From NCBI GenBank assembly GCA_004431415.1, contig QPMI01000179.1, positions 1 to 64,000 on the forward strand: a stretch of DNA of 64,000 nt, in the 5' to 3' direction. The notes under the pieces were generated by a model. That model saw only the letters and a list, made by a program, of their open reading frames with translations. It ran no database searches and was not told the origin of the DNA. This document shows positions 50,244-59,041 of this stretch, one piece after another. Positions within the stretch are counted from its first letter, which is position 1; each line of letters opens with the position of its first letter. The position numbers and the translations under genes were made by a program. Source of the DNA: Cyanophora paradoxa. Its lineage: Eukaryota > Glaucocystophyceae > Cyanophorales > Cyanophoraceae.

Positions 50244-50330
50244 TTATACGAAACTGAGCAGTTCACCTGTGAAACTGGTTCGATTTGTATAGCTACCTGC
50301 ATTATTGGTTACAAGTGTTACGTACTCAGG
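50244..50330 (-). pseudogene. C1q-like head, C-terminal end, of another fibre gene (F4)
   Basis: Minus frame EYVTLVTNNAGSYTNRTSFT, GELLSFV, stop 50244-50246. It ends in the way C1q-like fibre heads do (N-x-T-x-F-x-G-x-L-L). Cut on the 5' side by R2 at 50,331. Confidence 0.5.
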
Positions 50331-50513
50331 GAGAACTGGATTGTTCCAGAGCACTCAATCAGGTTTGGATGATGTGAATGGGTGTCTCTTTACGGGGTTT
50401 TTGTTTCAAGTCAGCGCTCCCCCTGTTGTCCCCCAAAAATTCACAGGGGTCCCCATCCATACAAAAAAGTGGGCAGGGAGCCCTGGGGTGTTTCAGAGCA
50501 CTCTGTCAAGGTG
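50331..50513 (-). repeat. Repeat R2, one reverse unit
   Basis: A single R2 unit between F4 and the integrase fragment; ends in cagagcactctgtcaa. Confidence 0.92.
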
Positions 50514-50514
50514 G

Positions 50515-51157
50515 TGAATTCGATTATTTTCTGCTAGCCGAGCTTGAGCGGCTCTTTAAAATAAAACATGTTCTTTCTTCGTCGTACCACCCGCAATCTC
50601 AGGGTGCGGTCGAAAAATTCAATGATGTTCTAGTCACTCGACTGCGTTTTTATATTGAGGACAATTCCAAGACTTGGGACAAACATTTGCCTTTCGCACT
50701 TCTCGCTGTGCGCAATTACAAGAACCCTACGACGGGTTATACACCTTTCGAAATGGTGTATGGACGGCCTTGTGTGTTGCCGACGGATTTGTTGGTGACT
50801 CCCGAACTTGTTCTGGATCCTGCTGAGGCTGGTACATACCCGCAGCAGTTGGCTCGCAGATTTTCACGGATTTATTCTGATATCCAAGGAGTTAAGAATG
50901 ACTATTTGGCTACTCAAAAGAATCTTAAGCAGTTGTACCTCCCTGGAGAATTCGTGAAGGTTCGGATCCCTTCGACTCGTCGCTCTGACAAGTTGTCCCC
51001 TCGCTACACTGGGCCATGGATTATTTTGAAGGAAGTTTCTCATGGAAAAGGTGTTACTTTCCTTGTGGAGTATGTTGGACCTAAGGCTCGCGATGCGCCT
51101 AAATTGAAATCTCGCATTATGGTTCATGCTTCCAGGATGGCGCCTTGGACTGAGTAG
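50515..51157 (+). pseudogene. pol: Gypsy integrase, C-terminal two-thirds (LTR1 element)
   Basis: Begins at GGEFDYFLLAELERLFKIKH, just after the second catalytic Asp, which is lost to R2. The catalytic Glu is present (SYHPQSQGAVEKFNDVLVTR). Then FALLAVRNYKNPTTGYTPFE, MVYGRPCVLPTDLL and the C-terminal chromo/SH3-like part (LYLPGEFVKVRIPSTRRSDK, YTGPWIILKEVSHGKGVTF) to a natural stop at 51157. A hairpin and LTR1 follow in the normal order, so this is the authentic 3' end of an LTR1 element. Confidence 0.93.
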
Positions 51158-51175
51158 TTTCTTTCTTTACTTATT

Positions 51176-51194
51176 GGCGAGCGAGGACGTCGCC
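51176..51194 (+). promoter_or_regulatory. Conserved stem-loop between integrase stop and 3' LTR (LTR1 element)
   Basis: GGCGA-gcgaggacg-TCGCC, 17 bp after the stop codon. The element in the palindrome has GGCCA-gcgaggtcg-TGGCC at the same place, with a G-C pair changed to C-G. Both are followed by actac-gagcga and then the LTR. Confidence 0.5.
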
Positions 51195-51215
51195 TTTTCT
51201 TACTACAGAGCGAGT

Positions 51216-51392
51216 TGAGCTGAAGCGTAGTTCGCCTAAGTCAGTGTGTCATAGTACCCCCTGATGTACCCTAGCCTACTCTGATGTACGGGGGCTTGCC
51301 CCTCAGTTGGTGTGTTGGGTGGAAATACAGTGTGGTGTCCAGGAACTTGTCCTGGTGCATCAGCGTGTGAACCCATAGTGTACTACGGGACA
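51216..51392 (+). repeat. LTR1, second copy (177 bp), 3' LTR
   Basis: TGAGCTGAA...ACGGGACA, following integrase. By eye about 10 differences from 41842-42019. Shares GGGGCTTG with LTR2 of the palindrome element. After its CA the giant inverted repeat starts within a few bases. No matching target duplication is seen between the left flank of the first copy and the right flank of this one. Confidence 0.8.
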
Positions 51393-51398
51393 GGCTTT

Positions 51399-52801
51399 AT
51401 TGATGACTTTAGAGAATGGAACGAGAATGAGTTTGTCCATGTGGCAGGTGGCCCAGCTCATTCTCGTGGAGGACGTATCAAGGTATTGCTTGTCAATCTC
51501 GATCCAAGGTCTGACAGGGGACCGGCAGTAATACCTGAAGGTACTCGGCTAGCCAGGTTTGTTCCAAGCAAGAGTAAAACATCAGTTGTCCACAACATGC
51601 CGGAAATCTGTGATGTCAACCTGGTGCTGAATTATGACTCATCTGGGAAAGGAAGTTTTGTGCACACTTCTGAGTACAAGGGTCCTGATTCAGTAGATGT
51701 CACTGCGTCCGAAGCCGTTCTCCAGTCTTCTTTTGATGATTCAAGTAAAAGAGTTTCAGATTCTGTTGTAAATAACTCGACTTCATTAGATAGCGATAAA
51801 AAGAGTTCTGTCTTGTCGCAATCAGGTTCTATACCAGTATCTTCGGTCCATGAAGTGTTTTTGAAGGAGATTCGGGAGCGATTTGGTGATAATGTTGCAA
51901 GCCTTATTTCTCCATGCAGTGTTGGTTCAGCTGATGATAATCTTGATGAGAGGAAGCTTATGTGGGATTTCTTGGCGAGAAAGCATGAAGTATTTGCTGA
52001 GGGTCAATGGAAACATGATGATTCCAGACCTGGTCCTCCTATTGAGCATAACATTGATACTGGAGATGCAAAACCGATTGCTGAACCTCCAAGACGTCTC
52101 TCTTTTGACCAGCGCCAAAAGATTGTTCAAGAGACTCAAAAGCTGATCGACAGGAATTTAATTCGTCCTTCTAGAAGCCCTTGGGCCGCTCCAGTGGTCC
52201 TTGCGCTGCTCCATATCATCCCCAATCGCAGGGTCTGGTGGAAAAGTTCAACGATGTTCTCGTCACTCGCCTTCGTTTCTATGCGGAACAGAACGAGAAG
52301 CAATGGGACTTGTTCATTCCTTTCGCCTTGTTTGCGATTCGCAACTTCAAGAATCCTTCGACTGGATTCACAACTTTCGAGATGTTGTACGGTCGACAGT
52401 GTACGCTTCCTACTGATTTGTTGCTTCAACCTGATATCACTGTCGGCAACTCTGCCTCTACTCACGCTGCTGAACTTGGTCGTCGGTTCTCGCTTATCTA
52501 CTCCGAGGCTAATCTGGTTCGGCAAGCTCGACAGGATGCGCAAGGGCAAGCTGACTCACCCTCGGGTGACCCGTTGTTCGTTCAAGGTGAACTGGTTTGT
52601 GTCAAGACCCCTTCGACTCGTTTGCGCAAGATGGACCCCAAGTTCACTGGTCCTTGGGAGATCGTTGCTGATGCCTCTCGTGGACAAGGTGTGTCCTATG
52701 TGGTTCGATTTGTTGGTGGTGACAACAAGCTTGGCTATTCTACCGGTGACAAGGTTACGGTTCACGCTGATCGTCTCATCCCCTACGTTGAGCGTGATTG
52801 A
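51399..52801 (+). pseudogene. pol: Palindrome element pol, left copy, with internal deletion
   Basis: Starts inside the protease-RT linker (FVHVAGGPAHSRGGRIKVLL), runs to the first RT motif SRSPWAAPVVL, then at 52203 jumps into integrase: AAPYHPQSQGLVEKFNDVLV in a different frame, on to IPYVERD and its stop at 52799-52801. The RT palm, RNase H and the first two-thirds of integrase are missing, and both sides share a few bases at the join. It cannot encode an enzyme. Confidence 0.93.
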
Positions 52802-52804
52802 GTT

Positions 52805-52823
52805 GGCCAGCGAGGTCGTGGCC
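52805..52823 (+). promoter_or_regulatory. Conserved stem-loop before LTR2, left arm
   Basis: GGCCA-gcgaggtcg-TGGCC, 4 bp after the integrase stop. See the partner at 51176-51194; the mirrored copy is at 59019-59037. Confidence 0.5.
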
Positions 52824-52843
52824 CTCTCAACTACGGAGCGAAA

Positions 52844-52990
52844 TGTTGTATCTCGAACCCAAACTCGAGCCCAAATTCCCCCTCGTAGGATAGCCCTGTG
52901 CCTTGTGTGTGGTAGTCAGTTGGGGGCTTGTACTGGCTTCTGGAATAAATACACGAGACTCTTGCAAATGACGGGTAAACATGTTCTCCT
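52844..52990 (+). repeat. LTR2 (left arm), partial
   Basis: By analogy with LTR1 (hairpin, actac-gagcga, then TG) LTR2 starts TGTTGTATCTCG at 52844. It contains GGGGCTTG and the poly(A) signal AATAAA (52944-52949). The 3' limit is not known; similarity to a retroelement LTR cannot be followed past about 52,990. Confidence 0.5.
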
Positions 52991-53029
52991 AAGTGTTCTT
53001 TGATCATTTCTGGCCGCAACCCGTCAGAC

Positions 53030-53290
53030 CGAATCAGTCGAATTTTATCGACTGACTCTGCGACAGAATCGGTCGACAACATCAGTCGATCGACCAACTC
53101 TGTCGATCGACTGATTCTGCGCCAGAAACGGTCGACCAAATCAGTTGAATTTTATCGACTGACTCTGCGACAGAATCGGTCGACAAAATCAGTCGATCGA
53201 CCAACTCTCTCGATACTGATTCTGCGACAGAATTGTCGACAGATTCTGTCGAATTTTATCGACTGATTCTGTCGCGGAATCTATCGAAGG
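53030..53290. repeat. Cluster of short palindromes (GTCGATCGAC motif), left arm
   Basis: Two tandem units of about 107 bp and a partial third, made almost only of variants of gaatcagtcgatcgac, gaattttatcgactgac and ctgcgacagaatcggtcgac. Perfect 14-bp hairpin at 53081-53115 (ATCAGTCGATCGAC, 7-nt loop caactct, complement). The self-complementary 10-mer GTCGATCGAC recurs. No reading frame is meaningful here. Confidence 0.9.
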
Positions 53291-53329
53291 TATTGCAATA
53301 CCCCGAAAGTGCAGATATAGACACCGCCT

Positions 53330-55430
53330 AAAGAAGCTTGACACCCTCATCAAGCATGTCAATCGGTGCACCGGCAAAGTCATTCCCGGCCCTAGCTGTC
53401 TGCTTGCGGCGTCCCCCCGGGCCCGGCCCCGCAAGCCGCCCGCCGTCCGCCCTGCCCGCCGCCACTCGCCCCGCCTCTCCTGAGACCGCCCCGCTGGGAG
53501 CACGGGTGGGTGGGTGGGGGGCGCGGGCGGGGCAGCACGGGCGGGCTGGGCGTCGGCCGGCGGCGTCGGCGGCGTCGTCGGCACGCCCCCCCCGCGGCCA
53601 GAGCGCGATGGGGCGGCCCAGTGCTCGCTCCTGCGGCAGGGTGTGTGGCGGGCGGGTGGGGGCACGGGTGGGCAGCACGGGCAGGCTGGGCGTCGGCCGG
53701 CGGCGGTGTTGTCGGCACGTTCTCTCGCGGCCGGGACGCGACAGGGCGGCCCTGCGCTCGCTCCTGCGGCGGGGCGCGCGGCAGGCGGGCCGGGGGTGCG
53801 GGAGGGGCAGCACGGGCGGGCTGGGCGTCGGCCGGCGGCGTCGGTGCAGTCGGCGGTCATGCGGCACCTCGCCGCCGAGCTTGCTGCGCTTTGCCGTTAG
53901 GCGAGCGCTTAAATGGAAACAGAATCGAACGGGACACTGCGCACCTTGGCCAGGAGAGGGAGCAGCAGACCAGCTCGATCTCGCGCCCCTCTGACAGCAT
54001 CCTGCGACCGTGAAGACGAGGGCGAGGGCCAAGCGCTTGCTGCGCTCGTAGCGTCAATTGAAAGACAAGAAGAATGCGCGCCGACAAACAACCGCACCAG
54101 CGCCCGGGCAGCAGCAAGCATGAATTCGAAAGCGCCAGCAGCCACACGTCCGGAGAGCGGCACGCGCTGCACTGAGCACGCCGCCAAGTTACAAAAAGAT
54201 CAAAGCGCGATCAGCAGATACAAGAGCGAGCACCTGGCCTGCAGAAGAAGGCGCCGGGCAAACTGGGTGGTGGTCTTCTGCTCGCGGGGACCAGTGACAT
54301 CCGCTCCCTGGCCCGCCAGCGGAGTGAGGGATTGAATCAAAGGAGAGGAAATGAAAAGCACCTTGCTTCACCTCCACAGCTGCCGCCTACGTTCCGCGCG
54401 TGCCTGTCAGAGGCAGAACGTCCATCGGCGACAGCCACGGGAGGAATGGACAACAAAGGCAACAAGAAGGTTGACAGCGATGCGTTCGCGAGTGTTCGTG
54501 GCAGCAACCGGGTGCCAGCCACCCTGAAGCAACGCTCTGCGTTTGAAATCAGGCGGGCGGCAGGCGGCGAGAGGCGCGAAAGGATGCAAGAAAGGATGCA
54601 AGTTCGCTGCGGTGGCAGCAAGTCCGTTTGACCTGGTTTGAAAAGCGGAATCAGAGACGCGGGCAGCCCTGCGAGACCCCGGAGGAGCCAACGAACCGAG
54701 CCGCTGTGAGAGTGAAGCGCGTCCGCAAGGCGGCCTTCCTTCGAGGCTGCAGCTGGCAGCAAGGAATTTGGGCACTTGAAGGCACTTGAAGGCAGCAAGT
54801 TTGGGGTATACCACTGTTGGAAAAAGCCTTGTGAGGCCCACAGCAGCAGGGCCGCGGCGGCGGCCGTGCCGTAGTACAGCTTTTCGAGGACGCCAGAAGC
54901 GAATGCCAACAGCTCTTGCGGCCCTCGCTTGCGGGTGCTCGCTCCAAGCAGCATGAGGCAGCTACAAGCACACGAGCTGGTAACTGGGGGGCCAGCTCCC
55001 CCCGTGGTGTCGTCCCTGTGCTGCGCCGATCCACAGCTAGATCGACCCGGCGCGCAACCCCGCGCTGGGCGACTTCGCCGTGCTGGCCGGGTTCTTTGCG
55101 CAGTATCTCTACCAGACAGCCCCGTGGTCGATTTGGAGGGTAGAGGTGCAGGCTGGCGCGGCCGGCCGCGGATGCGGTACTGGTCGCCGGCGGAGCTCTC
55201 TCGCATGTTTGGGCGCATAGCGCGTCCCTTAAGATGCTCACGCAGTGCTCTCTGACTCTGGACAGGCCGGGCGCTGCGTGAGCGAGCGGACCGACGCAGC
55301 CTCCCGATTGGCGGTGGCCTCGGGTGCGCCTGCCTAGCACAGCATTGGGCCAGCGACACGCGAGCACGTGGCTAAAGAGGTCCAGACCACCGGGATGGGT
55401 GAGCCGCCTCGGATCATCGCAGTTTGGGAG
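53330..55430. other. GC-rich stretch of the left arm, no gene recognised
   Basis: 53,510-53,850 holds about three degenerate tandem units of 134-143 bp (gggcagcacgggcgggctgg, gcgtcggccggcggcg, gctcgctcctgcgg). From 53,900 to 55,430 there are long open frames on both strands, as expected at this GC content, and none has a family signature. A minus-strand frame starting near 53,390 (MTLPVHRLTCLMRV) is kept in both arms. I see no splice-linked gene model I would defend. Confidence 0.6.
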
Positions 55431-55602
55431 ACGTTCTTCTACACTGCCTGGGTGAGCCGGCTGGGCCCGTGCGCCTTGCTAACGGGACACGTAAGCCTTG
55501 CTGACGGGGCGCGCCGGTAACACAGGATACCGCTGGGCCGGAAGACGCCGCGTGAAGCCCAGGGGCTGGGGTGCGGCGGGTGGCGACGCCGCTCGCGGGC
55601 CC
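55431..55602. other. Unique GC-rich segment in the palindrome centre
   Basis: 172 bp of sequence found once in the window (acgttcttctacactgcctg, cgggacacgtaagccttgc). No feature recognised. Confidence 0.5.
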
Positions 55603-55765
55603 GTAAAGAGACACCCATTCACATCATCCAAACCTGATTGAGTGCTCTGGAACAATCCAGTTCTCCCTGCCCACTGTTTTGTGTGGGTGGGGACCCCTGT
55701 GAGTTTTTGGGGTGCAACAGGGGGAAGCGCTGACCCCCAAACAAGAAACTAGAAATAACGACACC
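55603..55765 (+). repeat. Repeat R2, one forward unit, in the palindrome centre
   Basis: gtaaagagacacccattcac to aaacaagaaactagaaat; joins the unique segment to a protease fragment. Confidence 0.92.
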
Positions 55766-56587
55766 CATTTCGACGTACGTCTGCTTTTTGCTAATTTTGA
55801 CAGTGGCAAGATTTGTTGTGCTCAAAATGTTCAAGGTCATTCGATCAGTGCTTCTACCCCAAGCTGTGATGCCTCGTCTCTGGAACAGAGGACCATGCTT
55901 GTTTCCAAACAGAAGGGAGAATTCATTCGAGTGCCTCTCTCTCAGTGTACCAGCAAGGTTTCTTTGTCTCTTTCCGCTTTCCCCAGAAGGCATTATGGAT
56001 CACTTGGTGGAATTTCGAAGAGCAAACAATGTCTTGAAATTGTTGGAACTAGCAGTAGCACTTCACACCCAAAAAGTCCCTCTGACAACTCCCACTCTCC
56101 TAGAGAGAATTCTCCAGCAGGGAGACGGTTTGCTGTCACTCCACCTGGGAGATCGTTGGTCGAAGTTGTCATCAATGGCACCACTTATGAGTTTTTGCTG
56201 GACAGTGGGGCTGATATTTCACTGGTCACGAGTAGACTGGTGCAGAAGTTGAAACTTCAAAATCAGGTAATTAAGACCTTATTCACGCCTTGTGTTTGCC
56301 TGCCAAATTCACATCTTGTTAATGTACCTGGCGAGATTCTGATTAAAGGGTCAATCGGTCCTTTGACAGCATCTTTCCCTTTCCTTGTTGTGGACTTTCC
56401 CAATTATCCGTATGCTGGCATTCTTGGACAAGATTTCTTGTCTGAATTTGGAGTGACATATAAGAATGAACAGATGAACAGGCGTTCCATCACATTCTCG
56501 AAGTTCCCAGATCAGCCAGTGGAGCGTAAGATTGCTTCTATTGCTTTTGGATCAGATCAGCAGCATGGATCCTTGCCAGATTCTCCT
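55766..56587 (+). pseudogene. Gypsy gag-end and protease fragment in the palindrome centre
   Basis: Plus frame FPRRHYGSLGGISKSKQ, PAGRRFAVTPPGRSLVEVVI, FLLDSGADISLVTSRLVQKL, GEILIKGSIGPLTASFPFLV, AGILGQDFLSEFGVTYKN. The retropepsin has intact DSGA. It ends at SLPDSPLPN at 56587, where the right arm begins. It closely resembles D2 and D1. The arms carry the later part of the same kind of pol (linker onward), but this fragment and the left arm point the same way and are not joined. Confidence 0.88.
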
Positions 56588-58544
56588 CTCCCAAACTGCG
56601 ACGATCCGAGGCGGCTCACCCATCCCGGCGGTCTGGACCTCTTTAGCCACGTGCTCGCGTGTCGCTGGCCCAATGCTGTGCTAGGCAGGCGCACCCGAGG
56701 CCACCGCCAATCGGGAGGCTGCGTCGGTCCGCTCGCTCACGCAGCGCCCGGCCTGTCCAGAGTCAGAGAGCACTGCGTGAGCATCTTAAGGGACGCGCTA
56801 TGCGCCCAAACATGCGAGAGAGCTCCGCCGGCGACCAGTACCGCATCCGCGGCCGGCCGCGCCAGCCTGCACCTCTACCCTCCAAATCGACCACGGGGCT
56901 GTCTGGTAGAGATACTGCGCAAAGAACCCGGCCAGCACGGCGAAGTCGCCCAGCGCGGGGTTGCGCGCCGGGTCGATCTAGCTGTGGATCGGCGCGGCGC
57001 AGGGACGACACCACGGGGGGAGCTGGCCCCCCAGTTACCAGCTCGTGTGCTTGTAGCTGCCTCGTGCTGCTTGGTGCGAGCACCTGCGAAGGTGCCGCAG
57101 CGGGAGGCGCCGCACCGCCTGCGCCTGGGGCAAACGAGGGCCGCAAGAGCTATTGGCATTCGCTTCTGGCGTCCTCGAAAAGCTGTACTACGGCACGGCC
57201 GCCGCCGCGGCCCTGCTGCTGTGGGCCTCACAAGGCTTTTTCCAACAGTCGTGTACCCCAAACTTGCTGCCTTCAAGTGCCTTCAAGTGCCCAAATTCCT
57301 TGCTGCCAGCTGCAGCCTCGAAGGAAGGCCGCCTCGCGGACGCGCTTCACTCTCACAGCGGCTCGGTTCGTTGGCTCCTCCGGGGTCTCGCAGGGCTGCC
57401 CGCGTCTCTGATTCCGCTTTTCAAACCAGGTCAAACGGACTTGCTGCCACCGCAGCGAACTTGCATCCTTTCTCGCATCCTTTCGCGCCTCTCGCCGCCT
57501 GCCGCCCGCCTGATTTCAAACGCAGAGCGTTGCTTCAGGGCGGCTGGCGCCCGGTTGCTGCCACAAACACTTGCGAACGCATCGCTGTCAACCTTCTTGT
57601 TGCCTTTGTTGTCCATTCCTCCCGCGGCTGTCGCCGATGGACGTTCTGCCGCTGACAGGCACGCGCGGAACGTAGGCGGCAGCTGTGGAGGTGAAGCAAG
57701 GTGCTTTTCATTTCCTCTCCTTTGATTCAATCCCTCACTCCGCTGGCGGGCCAGGGAGCGGGTGTCACTGGTCCCCGCGAGCAGAAGACCACCGCCCAGT
57801 TTGCCCGGCGCCTTCTTCTGCAGGCCAGGTGCTCGCTCTTGTATCTGCTGATCGCGCTTTGATCTTTTTGTAACTTGGCGGCGTGCTCAGTGCAGCGCGT
57901 GCCGCTCTCCGGACGTGTGGCTGCTGGCGCTTTCGAATTCATGCTTGCTGCTGCCCGGGCGCTGGTGCGGTTGTTTGTCGGCGCGCATTTTTCTTGTCTT
58001 TCAATTGACGCTACGAGCGCAGCAAGCGCTTGGCCCCCGCCCGTGCTGCCCCTCCCGCACCCCCGGCCTGCCTGCCGCGCGCCCCGCCGCAGGAGCGAGC
58101 GCAGGGCCGCCCTGTCGCGTCCCGGCCGCGAGAGAACGTGCCGACAACGCCGCCGCCGGCCGACGCCCAGCCTGCCCACCCGCCCCCCCACCCGCCCGCC
58201 ACACACCCTGCCGCAGGAGCGAGCACTGGGCCGCCCATTGCGCTCTGGCCGCGGGGGACGTGCCGACAACGCCGCCGACGCCGCCGGCCGACGCCCAGCC
58301 CGCCCGTGCTGCCCGCCCGCGCCCCCCACCCACCCACCCGTGCTCCCAGCGGGCGGTCTCAGGAGAGGCGGGGCGAGTGGCGGCGGCAGGGCGGACGGCG
58401 GGCGGCTTGCGGGGCCGGGCCCGGGGGGACGCCGCAAGCAGACAGCTAGGGCCGGGAATGACTTTGCCGGTGCACCGATTGACATGCTTGATGAGGGTGT
58501 CAAGCTTCTTTAGGCGGTGTCTATATCTGCACTTTCGGGGTATT

Positions 58545-58815
58545 GCAATACCTTCGACAGATTCCGTGACAGAATCAGTCGATAAAATTCGACAGAATCT
58601 GTCGACAATTCTGTCGCAGAATCAGTCGATCGAGAGAGTTGGTCGATCGACTGATTTTGTCGACCGATTCTGTCGCAGAGTCAGTCGATAAAATTCAACT
58701 GATTCGGTCGACCGATTCTGGCGCAGAATCAGTCGATCGACAGAGTTGGTCGATCGACTGATGTTGTCGACCGATTCTGTCGCAGAGTCAGTCGATAAAA
58801 TTCGACTGATTCGGT
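58545..58815. repeat. Cluster of short palindromes, right arm
   Basis: Mirror of 53030-53290, including the 14-bp hairpin. Two or three base differences (for example cgatactgattc versus cgatcgactgattc) show the arms have begun to diverge. Confidence 0.88.
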
Positions 58816-58849
58816 CTGACGGGTTGCGGCCAGAAATGATCAAAGAACA

Positions 58850-58999
58850 CTTAGGAGAACATGTTTACCCGTCATTTGCAAGAGTCTCGTGTATTTATTC
58901 CAGAAGCCAGTACAAGCCCCCAACTGACTACCACACACAAGGCACAGGGCTATCCTACGAGGGGGAATTTGGGTTCGAGTTTGGGTTCGAGATACAACA
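58850..58999 (-). repeat. LTR2 (right arm), partial
   Basis: Minus-strand copy of 52844-52990, beginning TGTTGTATC at 58999. It has one change next to the poly(A) signal region and gggttcgagtttgggttcga where the left arm has cccaaactcgagcccaaatt in mirror form. Confidence 0.5.
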
Positions 59000-59041
59000 T
59001 TTCGCTCCGTAGTTGAGAGGGCCACGACCTCGCTGGCCAAC

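Larger units (their letters stand above)
51399..55430 (+). repeat. Giant inverted repeat, left arm (4.03 kb)
   Basis: Reverse complement of 56588-62413 from attgatgactttagagaatg (outer end) to catcgcagtttgggag (inner end). Differences from the right arm: a roughly 1.97-kb deletion in pol at 52203, about 205 bp present only here (53,817-54,027), and about 50 bp absent near 54,930. Elsewhere the two arms differ only by rare substitutions and single-base indels. Confidence 0.93.

Noticed and set aside
51216-51392. LTR1 pair as ends of one intact 9.5-kb retroelement
   Set aside because: Flanks show no target duplication and the interior lacks gag, protease and RT in the right direction. It is kept only as a question in the findings.
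53330-54340. Overlapping frames of 150-250 codons in the GC-rich arm DNA
   Set aside because: They exist on both strands and all frames because stop codons are rare at this GC content, and they contain tandem repeats. No domain signature is seen.
55712-57655. A single 647-codon frame spanning protease and right arm
   Set aside because: Only 55766-56587 is protease. The rest is GC-rich arm DNA that also gives long frames on the other strand.
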